Below are positions 41,916 to 52,072 of a DNA stretch of 64,000 nt, piece after piece. The position numbers were made by a program, and so were the translations under genes. Within the stretch, counting starts at the first letter, position 1; each line of letters begins with the position of its first letter. This DNA comes from Gemmatales bacterium (lineage in GTDB: Bacteria; Planctomycetota; Planctomycetia; Gemmatales; Gemmataceae), in the NCBI GenBank assembly GCA_026004675.1, contig BPJP01000004.1:62001-126000 (forward strand), given 5' to 3'. The notes under the pieces were generated by a model. The model did not search any database, was not told where the DNA came from, and worked only from the letters and a program-made list of their open reading frames with translations.

Positions 41916-43016
41916 ATGCGTTTGCTCGATCGGCTTTTATTCTTCAGCTACATCAAATCGTACGTCTTCTGCCTCGTCTCTCTCTTGACCCTCTACGTCG
42001 TCGTCGACTTGTTTACCAATCTCGACGATTTTACAAAAGGTAATCAGTCGCTAGGGGAGGTTTTGCGCCATATTGGCAAGTATTATTCATATACGCTTCC
42101 CCAAATATTCAACCGCTTGAGCGAAGCCATCGTGCTCTTGGCGGCGACCTTCACCGTCGCGCTATTGCAACGCAACAATGAACTCCTGCCTTTGTTGTCG
42201 GCTGGCGTTTCGACCAGGCGAGTCGTCTTGCCGGTCATGATCGCGTCTTGCGCCATGCTCGGCCTTAGCGTCGCGAATCAGGAACTCGTCATCCCGCAAA
42301 TCGGTGAACGCCTCACCTGGGCGCGCGACGATGTCGATGGCAAACAGATCATTCCTGTCCGTGGAGCTTATGAGCCTAATGGCATTCATATCGATGGCCG
42401 ATTTGCCTCACGCATAGAACAGTCGATCACCACCTTTTTCGTAACCGTCCCCGAACGCCTGGCCGGTCGGTTGATTCACCTGACCGCTAAAAAGGCGTAC
42501 TATATTCCGCCCAAAGAAGGAGAGCCACGCTCCGGCGGCTGGTTGCTCACGGAAACCACGCCGGAGAACCTCGGCAACTGGAATCATCCGGCCATCGAGA
42601 TGATCGATCCAGGAAAATTCTTCCTTCGCGTCCGCCGCGTCGACTTCCAATCGCTGACCCGCAGCAAGAATTGGTATGTGAACGCCTCGATCGCCCAGAT
42701 TCGCGAAGAATTGGACCGACCTGAATCGACGCGACTGGCAGCCATGGCCGTCCTGTTTCACATGCGGCTGACTCGTCCCCTCCTCGGATTGATCCTGGTC
42801 GCCTTGGGATTATCGGTCATTCTCCGCGACCAGAACCGCAACGTCTTCATCAGTGCGGGGCTCTGTCTGGTATTATGCGGCATCTTCTTTGCGGCTCAAT
42901 TCGCCGCCAAAAGCCTGGGCGACAACGAATATATTTCCCCCGCTTTGGCTGCGTGGCTGCCCGTTTTGACCTTCGGACCGCTGGCTTTCGCCATGTACGA
43001 TTCCATGCATACGTGA
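41916..43016 (+). CDS. LptF/LptG-family permease (YjgP/YjgQ)
   Basis: A 366-residue membrane protein with three N-terminal helices (FFSYIKSYVFCLVSLLTLYVV onward), a periplasmic beta-jellyroll domain (about residues 120-265) and three C-terminal helices (LLGLILVALGLSVILRDQ...). This is the plan of LptF and LptG, which with LptB2 extract lipopolysaccharide from the inner membrane. NRLSEAIVLLAATFTVALLQRNNELLPLLSAGVSTRRV is the conserved coupling region. Which of the two it is cannot be told. TTG at 41907 is an alternative start. Confidence 0.87.
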   Translation: MRLLDRLLFFSYIKSYVFCLVSLLTLYVVVDLFTNLDDFTKGNQSLGEVLRHIGKYYSYTLPQIFNRLSEAIVLLAATFTVALLQRNNELLPLLSAGVSTRRVVLPVMIASCAMLGLSVANQELVIPQIGERLTWARDDVDGKQIIPVRGAYEPNGIHIDGRFASRIEQSITTFFVTVPERLAGRLIHLTAKKAYYIPPKEGEPRSGGWLLTETTPENLGNWNHPAIEMIDPGKFFLRVRRVDFQSLTRSKNWYVNASIAQIREELDRPESTRLAAMAVLFHMRLTRPLLGLILVALGLSVILRDQNRNVFISAGLCLVLCGIFFAAQFAAKSLGDNEYISPALAAWLPVLTFGPLAFAMYDSMHT

Positions 43017-43135
43017 AAATCTTCATTTCGATTTGGATGCTGCCGCAGGTCATAAAGTGTTCTCTTGCAGGTCCGCACGAACTCCCCGTAGAATCTTTCC
43101 CGACCGCGATTGTATCTCCAACTCAAGGGGAGACC

Positions 43136-43684
43136 ATGATGAGCAAGTTTTACATCGCGACAGTATTCATTTTGTTTTCCTTTGTCGTCTGCGGCGTTGC
43201 TGAAGAAAAGCCACAGCCCAAACCAGTGGAACTCGATGTGCTCAAATCGTCGGTCGGAGTTTGGGACGCGGAAATCGAAGTGTGGCCGAACGGGCCTGAT
43301 GCACCGCCGGTTCGATTCAAAGGGGTCGAGACGAATCAGTTATTCGGCGAGTACTGGTTGGCTTCCGACTTCGTCTCGGAGTTCATGGGGCAGACCATGA
43401 AAGTCCATTCCATTGTCGGCTACGATCTCGATCAAAAGAAGCTGGTCGGCACCATCATCGACCATGGCCCGTACAAAGCAACCATGACTGGCAGTTATGA
43501 TCCCAAAACGAAAACACTTCGCTGGCAGATTCGGGCCAAAGACGCCGACGGTAAACCCATGTTGCAAAGGTCGGTGGTAACGCACAAAAATGCCAACGAA
43601 CGACTACTGGTGCTGATGGTCTCGGGCAGTGAAAAAAACGCCTTCACCAAAATGATGCAAATCCGATTTGTGAAGAAAAAATAA
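43136..43684 (+). CDS. exported DUF1579-domain protein
   Basis: A 182-residue protein from a double ATG at 43136, with AAGGGGAGACC upstream. A signal peptide (MSKFYIATVFILFSFVVCGVA) leads to the DUF1579 domain: VGVWDAEIEVWPNGPDAPP, GEYWLASDFVSEFMGQTMKVHSIVGYD, KATMTGSYDPKTKTLRW. It is probably a small beta-barrel of unknown ligand, frequently found in many copies in planctomycetes. Confidence 0.83.
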   Translation: MMSKFYIATVFILFSFVVCGVAEEKPQPKPVELDVLKSSVGVWDAEIEVWPNGPDAPPVRFKGVETNQLFGEYWLASDFVSEFMGQTMKVHSIVGYDLDQKKLVGTIIDHGPYKATMTGSYDPKTKTLRWQIRAKDADGKPMLQRSVVTHKNANERLLVLMVSGSEKNAFTKMMQIRFVKKK

Positions 43685-43764
43685 TGTCTTGCCGATGCGT
43701 GCAGAATCTCGCTTGACCTGATCGAGCAATGCCGCCTAGAACAGGGATTCCGCTGCGCTAATCC

Positions 43765-43783
43765 AGAGCCCATCTCGGGCTCT
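43765..43783 (+). terminator. possible rho-independent terminator after the DUF1579 gene
   Basis: A 7-bp stem AGAGCCC / GGGCTCT with a 5-base loop lies 80 bp after the stop, followed by a mixed CATGGTGTTTCTCC. The tail is only weakly T-rich. Confidence 0.4.
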
Positions 43784-43918
43784 CATGGTGTTTCTCCATT
43801 TTGCAGAGCTTCGCTGAATTCAATCGTGCCAGTTCAGTTTCTCTTTTTCTTTGCGGCAGGATTTGGTATCTCCACCCGCCGATTTCCGTTTCCAAATGTC
43901 GACTGAATGGGTGGCAGA

Positions 43919-44607
43919 ATGTCCCTGACGACATCGCCAGTAACCTTCGCGCGGTTGTTTGTCGCGTTGGCCGGGCTTTGGGCCTTGAACGGCTGTGTGA
44001 AACAAGTCGTGTCACACGATCGAACCGTCGCGAAAGTGGTCGGACCGACGGTCGACGCCAACAAGCTGCTGCAAACTCAGGTCACGCCGGAAAAAAAAAC
44101 AAGCGTTGGCACAAGCGATTTTTCGCCCAGCGGGCACGATCCAAAAGCCTGAAACCGTAAGCCGATCGTCTCCTCCGAGTCGCGTCGTCGATTTTGCCGA
44201 AACTCGCCATCCGCAGGTAGGGCAATGGACGCAAAACGATTGGCACCAAAACGACCAGCCCGTAGTGAGCGAACCGACTCGTCCCGCCCTACAGCAAACG
44301 GTGCACAAACAAAAACAAGACCAAGACGAACCCGATCGTGGGCGCATCGAGCCTGCGCCGTTTTCATCGAGTGACTCATCAGCCACAAGCAATGTCGACC
44401 CCGTATTGCACTTGCGTGGCGTAGGCCGATCGAACAACCAACGTTTGGCATTGCTCCAAGTGGAAGGGGGGTAGTGTCTTTTCTCTGCGCGAAGGGGAAT
44501 CCATCAGCGTGTTGGTCAACGGCAAAAAAATCCCAGTCAAGGTACTCGGCTTCGAAGGCGACGCCGTCGTTGTTGAACTGAACGGTCAACGTAAAACGGT
44601 CAAATGA
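43919..44607 (+). CDS. GspC/PilP-like lipoprotein of a secretin system (frame broken twice)
   Basis: About 228 residues after repair. The lipoprotein signal ends in LNGC near residue 21. A low-complexity, Gln/Pro-rich linker follows, then a small domain (VLHLRGVGRSNNQRLALLQVEGG and SVFSLREGESISVLVNGKKIPVKVLG...VVVELNGQRKTVK). That strand pattern, with 'G.SI......V..I..D.VVL...G', is the homology region of GspC or PilP, which docks on the secretin. The frame moves at A9 44091-44099 and at G6 44466-44471; one base fewer in each joins the segments. It ends 33 bp before the secretin gene, which fits a C-D gene pair. Confidence 0.68.
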
Positions 44608-44640
44608 TTCCGTCGCGGGTCGTGTTGAGAAAGAAAGAAA

Positions 44641-46843
44641 ATGCAACGATCAATTGGATATCTGTTTCTTCTGCTGGGCGTCTGGCAACTCAGCGACAGC
44701 GGACTGACTGCTTGGGGACAAAACCCAACTACGAAAGCTGAACAACACGTCATCGAACAACTGGAGTTGCGCGACACGAAACTTACTGACGCGGTCCGAT
44801 TGGTGACCGAATTGTCCGGCTTGAATGTGGTCGCCAGCGAAAAAGCGGGCAAAGCGACAGTAAGTCTGTTTCTCAAAAACGTCACTGCCATTCGCGCGGT
44901 GGAATCAATTGCCCGCGCCGCCGGCATGACCGTCCGCCGCGATCCCGAAACTGGCACGATCCGTATCCTGACAGCGGAGGAGTATGGAAAAGACCTGGCG
45001 GTGACGGAGAATTTCATCACTCGTGTTTTCACTCTGCAGTTTCCCAACGCCTCGAGCATCGCCTTCGCGATCCAGGATCTGTTCGCAGGCCGAGTCCTGT
45101 TACAGCTGCGCCCGATCAACGACGACATCCTTATCGGCATTGGCGGCTCTGCTGGATTCGGCGGCTTCGGCGGCATTGGTGGAGTGGGAGGAGTCGGGGC
45201 TGGCTTCGCCACCGGAACGGGAATCGGCGGCTTCGGTGGATTGGGCACCGGCTTTGGAACAGGAATAGGCGGCTTTGGCGGCGCCGGATTCGGCTTCGGA
45301 AATCAAGGCTTCGGCGGCTTCGGCACTTTCGGTGCCGGCCCCTTTGCTAGACCAGGTGGTGGCTTCGGCACCATCGGCTTTGGCGGATTTGGTGGACTGG
45401 GTCGATTCGGCGGCATAGGCGCGTTCGGTTCTCCCTTCGCTACCGCACGAGGACAAGATCTCACAACAGGGCAGATAGAAGCTATTGAGCGCCGCCTGCG
45501 AAATCTTGAAGGGAAAAAAAAAAGATGGACAAACCGTCTCCAACGTTCTCAGCGAAATCACCAGTAGCTCCGCACCGATCTTCGTCAACTACAACCAGCA
45601 GCACAACCTTGTAGTCGTCCGCACCAGCGACCGCAAAGCTCTGGAAGAAATCGAAAAACTCGTCGCCCAACTCGACCGTCCGACTCCTCAAGTCCTGCTT
45701 GAAATGAAAATCCTCGAAGTGACGCTCGACGATAACTTCCGCTCGATCTTCGATCACGCCGGTTTGTTGGGACCCCAGACGTTTGGCCTTGTCGGACCAG
45801 CCGTGCCGATCAACCCCTTGGCCTTTAACGGAGCGACCACTCCGGCCGGCACGGTGGCACAAAATGTCGCCGGCCTGGGCAATTTCCAGCTCGAAGGCGG
45901 ACAATTCATTTATCAATTCCTCAATCAAAGTATCCAGTCACGGATTCAACTGCTGGCCACAGAAAACCGCATCAACTTGCTCGGCACCCCACTGATCCTG
46001 GCATCCAATAACCGCCCAGCCAGAGTATTCGTCGGCAACGAAACCGTTCTGACGACAGGTGTGCAGACCGATGTCGTCACGGGTGGACTGGGTCAGGCCG
46101 TTACAGCCATCCAGCCTGTTACTGAAGTGCGCAACGTTGGCTTGACCCTGGCAATTGTGCCCAAAATCAATGCTGATCGCACCGTTACTCTGCAAATCTC
46201 GCAGGACAACTCCACGGTTCAGCCAGACGGTGCCAGCATCCCCGTGCCTACCGCGAACGGTGGTGTCACGGATTTCCCAATCGACACCGTCAACACCGCC
46301 AACCTCATCAGTACCGTTGTCGCCAAGGATGGTCTGACCATTGCCGTGGGAGGTTTGATTCGCAACCAGGTGGTTTCCAACATCCAGAAGGTGCCGCTGC
46401 TGGGCGACTTGCGTTTTGTCGGTTTCTTTTTCCGCCGGCAACAACAACAGGTCCGCAAGGTCGAACTGATTCTGCTGATCACGCCTTACATCATGGTCAT
46501 GCCCGGTGAAGCCGAGACTGTGTCGTGGGATCGACTGCAAAAGCTGTCATTCCATCCGTTCAAGAAATACGGAGATCAAGGTTTGGATGTGTACTTCGAG
46601 AATGACGTAACGCCGGACTACTGTCGGCCGCCGCTTTTGTGTCCTTCCTGGAAGATGCCTGAATGGTTGGAGCCGCTCCGCGTTCCGCCACAGAGTCAGC
46701 CGCCGGCATTGACACCGCCGCAATCTGGACCTCCGGTGGACCTGCAACATTTCGGCAACAGTCCGCTGCCGGTTGGTACACCGCCACGCCAACCCGAGCC
46801 AAGACCACAGTTGCCATCACCCGCTTCCACGCCGCCGAGTTAA
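44641..46843 (+). CDS. GspD-like secretin with a Gly/Phe-rich central segment (frame broken once)
   Basis: About 733 residues after repair, with a signal peptide (MQRSIGYLFLLLGVWQLSDSGLTAWG) and an STN/N0-like domain at 37-112 (LELRDTKLTDAVRLVTELSGLNV). An N1-like domain ends at VLLQLRPINDDILIGIGG. Then residues 166-265 are a 100-residue low-complexity segment of GFGG, GIGG and GLG units. The N3-like domain (PIFVNYNQQHNLVVVRTSDRKAL) and secretin core (LLEMKILEVTLDD, VGLTLAIVPKINADRTVTLQIS, LTIAVGGLIRNQVVSNIQKVPLLGDL) follow. The tail is Pro/Gln-rich. The frame changes at A10 45514-45523, where nine bases fit. Partner T2SS genes E, F and G are not in the window. Confidence 0.88.
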
Positions 46844-46871
46844 AACATGAAACCGCTCGGTGCGTAAAAAA

Positions 46872-46905
46872 AGATGCGCAGATCATATAGTCTGTCTGCG
46901 CATCT
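46872..46905 (-). terminator. rho-independent terminator between the secretin and HEAT-protein genes
   Basis: A perfect 11-bp stem AGATGCGCAGA (46872-46882) / TCTGCGCATCT (46895-46905) with a 12-base loop. Read on the minus strand it runs into T7 (the A7 at 46866-46872), so it is a strong terminator for the HEAT-protein gene, read through in the opposite direction from its stop at 46927. It may also slow the secretin transcript. Confidence 0.8.
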
Positions 46906-46926
46906 CTTATCAAACAACCGACTCGT

Positions 46927-49141
46927 TTACTTTTCATCGAGCGTTCGATGGTCGGCAGGGAAAACCGGATCACTGGCCTTTTCCACGCCGAACTTGACCA
47001 GGGTTTCGTGGGCTGCCTGAATGACCCTCGGATCCTTGTCCTGCTTCAACTTCTGCAGTGCTTGAACAATGCTCAGCGTGTTGACGTTCATTTTGCCCAG
47101 GCAGCGAGCGCATTCAGCTCGAACAGTGGGAGCGGGGTCATTTGTCGCTGCCTGTACCAAGGCTTCCACGACGATTGGGTTTTGTTGCCAATCGAGCGTC
47201 GCCAGCTGTTTGGCGGCCCATTCCCGATGCGATGGGTACAGTGAATTCCTCATCATTACCAGCATCTGTTGAACGTCGAAGCCAGCAGGCGACTGCGAGT
47301 TGGTTACCTGGGCGTAAGGAGCGGGCGTGGGCGTCTGCGCCACCGATCGGTAAGCCATTGGCATGCGAGCCGCTGGGTGGACCATCGGTGGGCGATTCGG
47401 ATAGGCGGCTGGCGGCACAATGGGGGCTACCATCGGAGGTTGTCCCATCTGCATCGACATTGGGTGAGGCAAGGGAGGGGACATGCGCCGAGGTGCTCCA
47501 ATCGGCGGCTGGTTCATCTGATAGAAAGCGGTATCCATGCCATGCACCTGGTTGTAATCCGCAGCAGTCGTAAAGGCATTCAGCATTTGCGACGAATTCT
47601 CGGGGGTGATCGGAGGCACAGCCTGTGGCATGCGTTGTGGATAGCGTGGCGGCGGGTACCAATTGCGGCGCACTTTGTGGCGGCATCGCTGGCGGATAGG
47701 GAGGCTGGGGCGCCGTTCGCTGAGGTACCGTTACCACCGGGACCGGCACATAGACGACCTGCCCGCCGGGACTCGTCGCTGACAGCACTGATTTGGCGCC
47801 AGCGTAGGGATTGGGGATCGGTACGTCACTCGCCGGCTCTTTCCCCGTCGGCGCGCTTGGCCGCTTGTCCTTGGAGAGAATCTTCGCCAGTATGGCTCGA
47901 AAGCCCGTCGGTTGGTCCGTCGCTTTGGCATTTTCAGCAGCTTTCAGATTCTTCTTGTACTCCTCTTTTGGATCGGCTTTCGCTTCCTTGCCGTCCGCGG
48001 ACTTGGAAGCCACGTCACTTTTCGTTTTGTCCTCTACTGCGTCAGGTTTCTTGTCTTCCTTGGGCTCGAGTTGCGGCCATTTCACGAACTTCGTGGGATC
48101 TTCGAGCGGATCGTCCTTCTCAGAACGAGCTTTAGGCAATTCGGTTTTGTGGTCATCGGTTTTGCCCCAGGATTGGTGCCAGTCCGTCGGTTTAGCCGCT
48201 TCGATTTTCGGCTCAGGTTGTTTTTCTTTCGCATCTGCCGGCGGCGGCACGTCCGACGTCAACAACGATGGGCCTTGGCCCGACTTATCGGTGTTCTTTC
48301 CCTTGTCAGCTTGTTGTTTGTCGTCTGCTTTGTTCTTTTCGAGAGAAATACTTGTGCTGCCCACTTTGGCCTTGGGCGGTGCGGTTTTGGGCGTTTGTGC
48401 TACGCGGCGAACCGGTTCGCGCGAATAGTTGAGTGGTTTCTGTGCGGTTTGGCTGGACGGCGCGGAGTCGGCCTTTTTGGGGGTCAATTCCTGCTTGAAG
48501 ACGCGAGGCAGCTTCATGGGTTGCGGCTTGGACGAGGGGCGCTTCGTGAACAATGATTGAAGCGATTTGCGGAGAAGACCACCTTCTGCTTTGTCCTCAC
48601 TGCCCTCAGGCTTCGCCTTCTTGGCAACGACAGGAGGGGTCACTACGGGGCGCAACCTTGGTCGTCGTTCGACAACGACGGGAGCCGGCTTGACGATGGG
48701 ACGGATGCGGCTCGGCTCCTTGACAATGACGGGAGCCGGCACCTGAGGCGAAGACACAATCGTTTCCTCGACCACAGGCGGCGCCAGTGGTGCGCCAGGT
48801 GGCGGAACGGTGTTCCTTATCCAGTGGTAAATCCGGCTGCGCATGGCTTGGACCATTTCTTTGCCGGGCCTTGTGCCGTTCTTCAGCGGTACCGCATCGC
48901 TGGCCTGAACGATGGTCATTTTTTCGCCGGTATCAAGGGCCTGAACCTCGAAAGCGACGGAGCCGTCTGGTTCGACCCAAGACTTGAGAATGCGGCAGCG
49001 CTGATCCGGTTTGCCTGGCTCTTTTACGGTTATGATTTGCGAACTTGTCGGCACGGGTGACGGCGTCATCGTTTGAGGCACGGCCTGTGCCGCACTAATC
49101 ACGGCGACCAGCACCGTTGCCGTCCATCTATTACGGAACAT
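46927..49141 (-). CDS. exported, Pro/Lys-rich protein with C-terminal HEAT repeats (frame broken once)
   Basis: About 737 residues after repair. A signal peptide (MFRNRWTATVLVAVISAAQAVPQ) precedes a small domain (RCRILKSWVEPDGSVAFEVQALDTGEKMTI) resembling planctomycete secretion-linked domains. A 330-residue disordered Pro/Lys/Glu-rich linker and a Pro/Met-rich region follow. The end is HEAT-like (MMRNSLYPSHREWAAKQLATLDW, ALVQAATNDPAPTVRAECARCLGKM, IQAAHETLVKFGV). The frame changes between about 47650 and 47680, not in an obvious homopolymer. It is convergent with the secretin gene. An anchor or adaptor role is a guess. Confidence 0.72.
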
Positions 49142-49420
49142 GTCCTGGGTCTCCTTTCACCACCTTCAGCGCAATCCTATGGTTCTTTTACACCATCTCG
49201 TCTGTTAATATCGGCGGTATCAAAGCTCCGCATCGAACCGACTTTGCCTGGTTTGCGAGTTGGTCGGTCCAGAAATTGGAACAATCGGAATTGTTTGCCG
49301 AACCGGCGTGTTCTACCCGGTTTTCTCACCTTGTTGCGTTTCTTCGACCCGAGGCGGCAAGTTGCGTTTTCGGTTGGGCTGCGTTTTCAAGTTGTGATGC
49401 CCTCCCTGGTCGCGTAGCTT

Positions 49421-50017
49421 GTGGTTGGGGTTAGACTTAAGAAAACGGTGGTAACAATTGCGCCTTTGGCCGCGACATATTGGCAGAAGGCGTCGGAAGC
49501 TCGGGCGGAGGCCGATGCGTTGAGTGATTGGGATTTAATCGTACGCACCCATGGTCAACTCGTCTTCGGCACGGCATGGCGCATATTGGGGCATGTGGCC
49601 GATACCGAAGACGTTGTGCAGGAAGTCTTTCTCGAAGCGTACCGCATGCGCGAAAAGGAAACAGTACGCAACTGGGGTGGTTTCCTGCGACGCATGGCGA
49701 CCTTCCGGGCTCTTGACCGTTTGCGGGATCGAAAACCAACCGTCCCCCTCGAAGGTTTGAGGCTGGTCGAGAGCGGAGGCGACCCCGAAGCGGAAGCGGT
49801 TGGCAAGGAACTTAGAGAACGGCTTCGGCAAGCTCTTGGAGAATTGCCTCCTCGGGAAGCAGCGGTCTTTTGTCTTCGCTATTTCGAGGATTTGTCCAAC
49901 CAAGAGATTTCCGACCAGCTCGACATCAGCCCGGGAGCGGTCGCCCAAGCACTGCACAAAGCCAGAGCCAAGTTAGAAGATCGATTGGAAAACGTCCTGC
50001 AAGGAGAAGAGTCATGA
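49421..50017 (+). CDS. ECF-type RNA polymerase sigma factor
   Basis: A 198-residue sigma-70-family factor. Region 2 is LIVRTHGQLVFGTAWRILGHVADTEDVVQEVFLEAYR, with the D-A/V-E-D-x-x-Q-E-V-F core. Region 4 is LGELPPREAAVFCLRYFEDLSNQEISDQLDISPGAVAQALHKARAKL, the helix-turn-helix that reads the -35 box. The GTG at 49421 gives a longer N-terminus; a second GTG at 49448 is an alternative. Its stop overlaps the next start (ATGA at 50014-50017), so the VWA protein is translated in step with it. Confidence 0.92.
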   Translation: MVGVRLKKTVVTIAPLAATYWQKASEARAEADALSDWDLIVRTHGQLVFGTAWRILGHVADTEDVVQEVFLEAYRMREKETVRNWGGFLRRMATFRALDRLRDRKPTVPLEGLRLVESGGDPEAEAVGKELRERLRQALGELPPREAAVFCLRYFEDLSNQEISDQLDISPGAVAQALHKARAKLEDRLENVLQGEES

Positions 50018-51834
50018 ACGAACGGTCACCCCGCAATCCGTTCGAAAAGCCTCTTGATCAAGCCATCGAGCAGATCAAAGCGCAAACCATTCCGCATAAG
50101 GCCATGCGTCGTGCGTTGTTGCGTGCCCGCAGGATTTCGCGGACCAGTGACGGATGGTCCGGTTTGCCGCAACGCCTGATATTGATCGGCTCCGCCGTCG
50201 CCGCCGTCTTGATCTGCGGCGTGTTGACTTCTCACTGGTCGATGTATCTTAAGAACCAAAACGCCAGTGGGAGCATTGCGAAGAAGTCGAACAACACCGC
50301 CGTCGTTTGCCTGGACGAGGTAGTTCAAGGCATGCCAGCAAACACGTTCGTGGGAGTTCCTCTGGCGACTGGGCACGTTATTGGGATGGAAAGCTCCTGG
50401 CCGCCGATCACCGGTCACAATACGGAGGCTTATGACCATTTCGAGGAGAATCGTTTTCAGTCGGCCAAGCACCATCCCCTTTCGACTTTCGCTGTCGATG
50501 TGGACACGGCATCCTACGCCAACATCCGCCGATTCTTGAATTACGGTACTTTGCCGCCCAGAGGAGCGGTGCGGATCGAGGAAATGATCAATTATTTCGC
50601 TTATGACTATCCGCAACCACAAGACGGTCGGCCGTTTTCCGTCCACATCGACTCGGCCGAGTGCCCGTGGCGGCCAGAACATCGACTGGTACGCATCGGC
50701 CTGAAGGGAAAGGAATTGTCTTTTGCCCAGAAGCCGCCCGCCAACCTGGTCTTTCTGATCGATGTCTCGGGTTCCATGAAAGCGCCAAACAAGCTTCCTC
50801 TCTTGAAACGTTCGCTGGAGTTGTTGACCCAACAGCTCGGCGAAGACGATCGTGTCGCCATCGTGGTTTATGCAGGGGCTTCTGGCGTAATTCTCCCCTC
50901 CACGCCCGGTACGCAAAAATCGCGCATCCTTGCTGCCATTTCACAATTGGAGGCAAGCGGTTCGACCAATGGCGGCCAGGGAATCCAGTCGGCTTACGCA
51001 ATCGCCGAGCAGCACTTCATTAAAGGTGGCGTGAATCGCGTATTGCTCGCCACCGACGGCGATTTCAATGTTGGCATAACGAGCCATTCCGAGTTGGTTC
51101 AGTTGATTGAAGAAAAAGCCAGGACGGGGGTCTTTCTGAGCGTTCTCGGATTTGGAACCGGCAACCTGAAGGATTCTCTTTTGGAAAAATTGGCAGACAA
51201 AGGTAATGGCAACTACTCGTACATCGACACCATTAGAGAAGGACAGAAGGTGCTCGTGCAGCAGGCGAGCGGCACTTTGGTGACCATTGCCAAGGACGTC
51301 AAAATCCAGGTGGAATTCAACCCGGCCAAGGTGACTGCTTACCGCCTCATTGGCTATGAAAACCGGCTTCTGGAAAATGAAGATTTTCGTGACGACAAGA
51401 AAGATGCGGGTGAAATTGGCGCGGGACATACGGTGACGGCCCTTTATGAAGTCGTTCCGGCAGGAGTGAAGATCGATCTCCCCGAGCCGGAAAAACTGAA
51501 ATACCAGAAACCGGCCAATCCAGAAAACAAACCGAGTGACGAATGGCTCACGGTGAAAGTGCGTTACAAACTCCCCGACGAGAAGCAGAGCCAGCTTTTC
51601 GAAAAGGCGTTCATCGACGAGGGAGCACGTTGGCAAGATGCCTCCGACGATTTTCGTTTCGCGGCCATGGTGGCGTCATTCGGCATGCTTTTGCGGGATT
51701 CGAAATACAAGGGCAATGCCACGTTCGCAAGCATAAGCGAGATGGCTGCCAACGCCCTGGGACGCGATCCATTCGGCTACCGCGCAGAATTCTTGAAGCT
51801 CGTGGAACGGGCTTCGCATCTGAAAAGGAATTAA
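50014..51834 (+). CDS. membrane-anchored YfbK-type VWA protein
   Basis: A 606-residue protein. A cytoplasmic stub of about 50 residues precedes a membrane helix ([17 protein letters not shown]). The VWFA_N-like region ([42 protein letters not shown]) and VWA domain follow, with the MIDAS D-V-S-G-S at residues 250-254 and [10 protein letters not shown] later. A DUF3520-type C-terminal region follows (VSDQ-type [15 protein letters not shown]). Coupled by an ATGA overlap to the ECF sigma gene, it takes the place normally held by an anti-sigma factor; its N-terminal stub is the part that could contact the sigma factor. That role is inference. Confidence 0.88.
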   Translation: MNERSPRNPFEKPLDQAIEQIKAQTIPHKAMRRALLRARRISRTSDGWSGLPQRLILIGSAVAAVLICGVLTSHWSMYLKNQNASGSIAKKSNNTAVVCLDEVVQGMPANTFVGVPLATGHVIGMESSWPPITGHNTEAYDHFEENRFQSAKHHPLSTFAVDVDTASYANIRRFLNYGTLPPRGAVRIEEMINYFAYDYPQPQDGRPFSVHIDSAECPWRPEHRLVRIGLKGKELSFAQKPPANLVFLIDVSGSMKAPNKLPLLKRSLELLTQQLGEDDRVAIVVYAGASGVILPSTPGTQKSRILAAISQLEASGSTNGGQGIQSAYAIAEQHFIKGGVNRVLLATDGDFNVGITSHSELVQLIEEKARTGVFLSVLGFGTGNLKDSLLEKLADKGNGNYSYIDTIREGQKVLVQQASGTLVTIAKDVKIQVEFNPAKVTAYRLIGYENRLLENEDFRDDKKDAGEIGAGHTVTALYEVVPAGVKIDLPEPEKLKYQKPANPENKPSDEWLTVKVRYKLPDEKQSQLFEKAFIDEGARWQDASDDFRFAAMVASFGMLLRDSKYKGNATFASISEMAANALGRDPFGYRAEFLKLVERASHLKRN

Positions 51835-52072
51835 CGCCTGCAATAGAGCGGCAAGGAGATCGAAACAAACGGGATCAAATCGGTCATACGTGAGCGGATT
51901 GAACAGCAACCCGTTGTTGAACGAATCCCTTGTCTTTTCGACGGCGAATGTCTGGAAGGCGGTCTTTCAGGCATTCGCTTTTTTTTGGCAACATGGCTAC
52001 GAAAAATATTGGCCGACAGCGAACTTGTTCGTAGTTTTCCCATGCCCAGCCATTGTCACGCCAAAGGCCACC

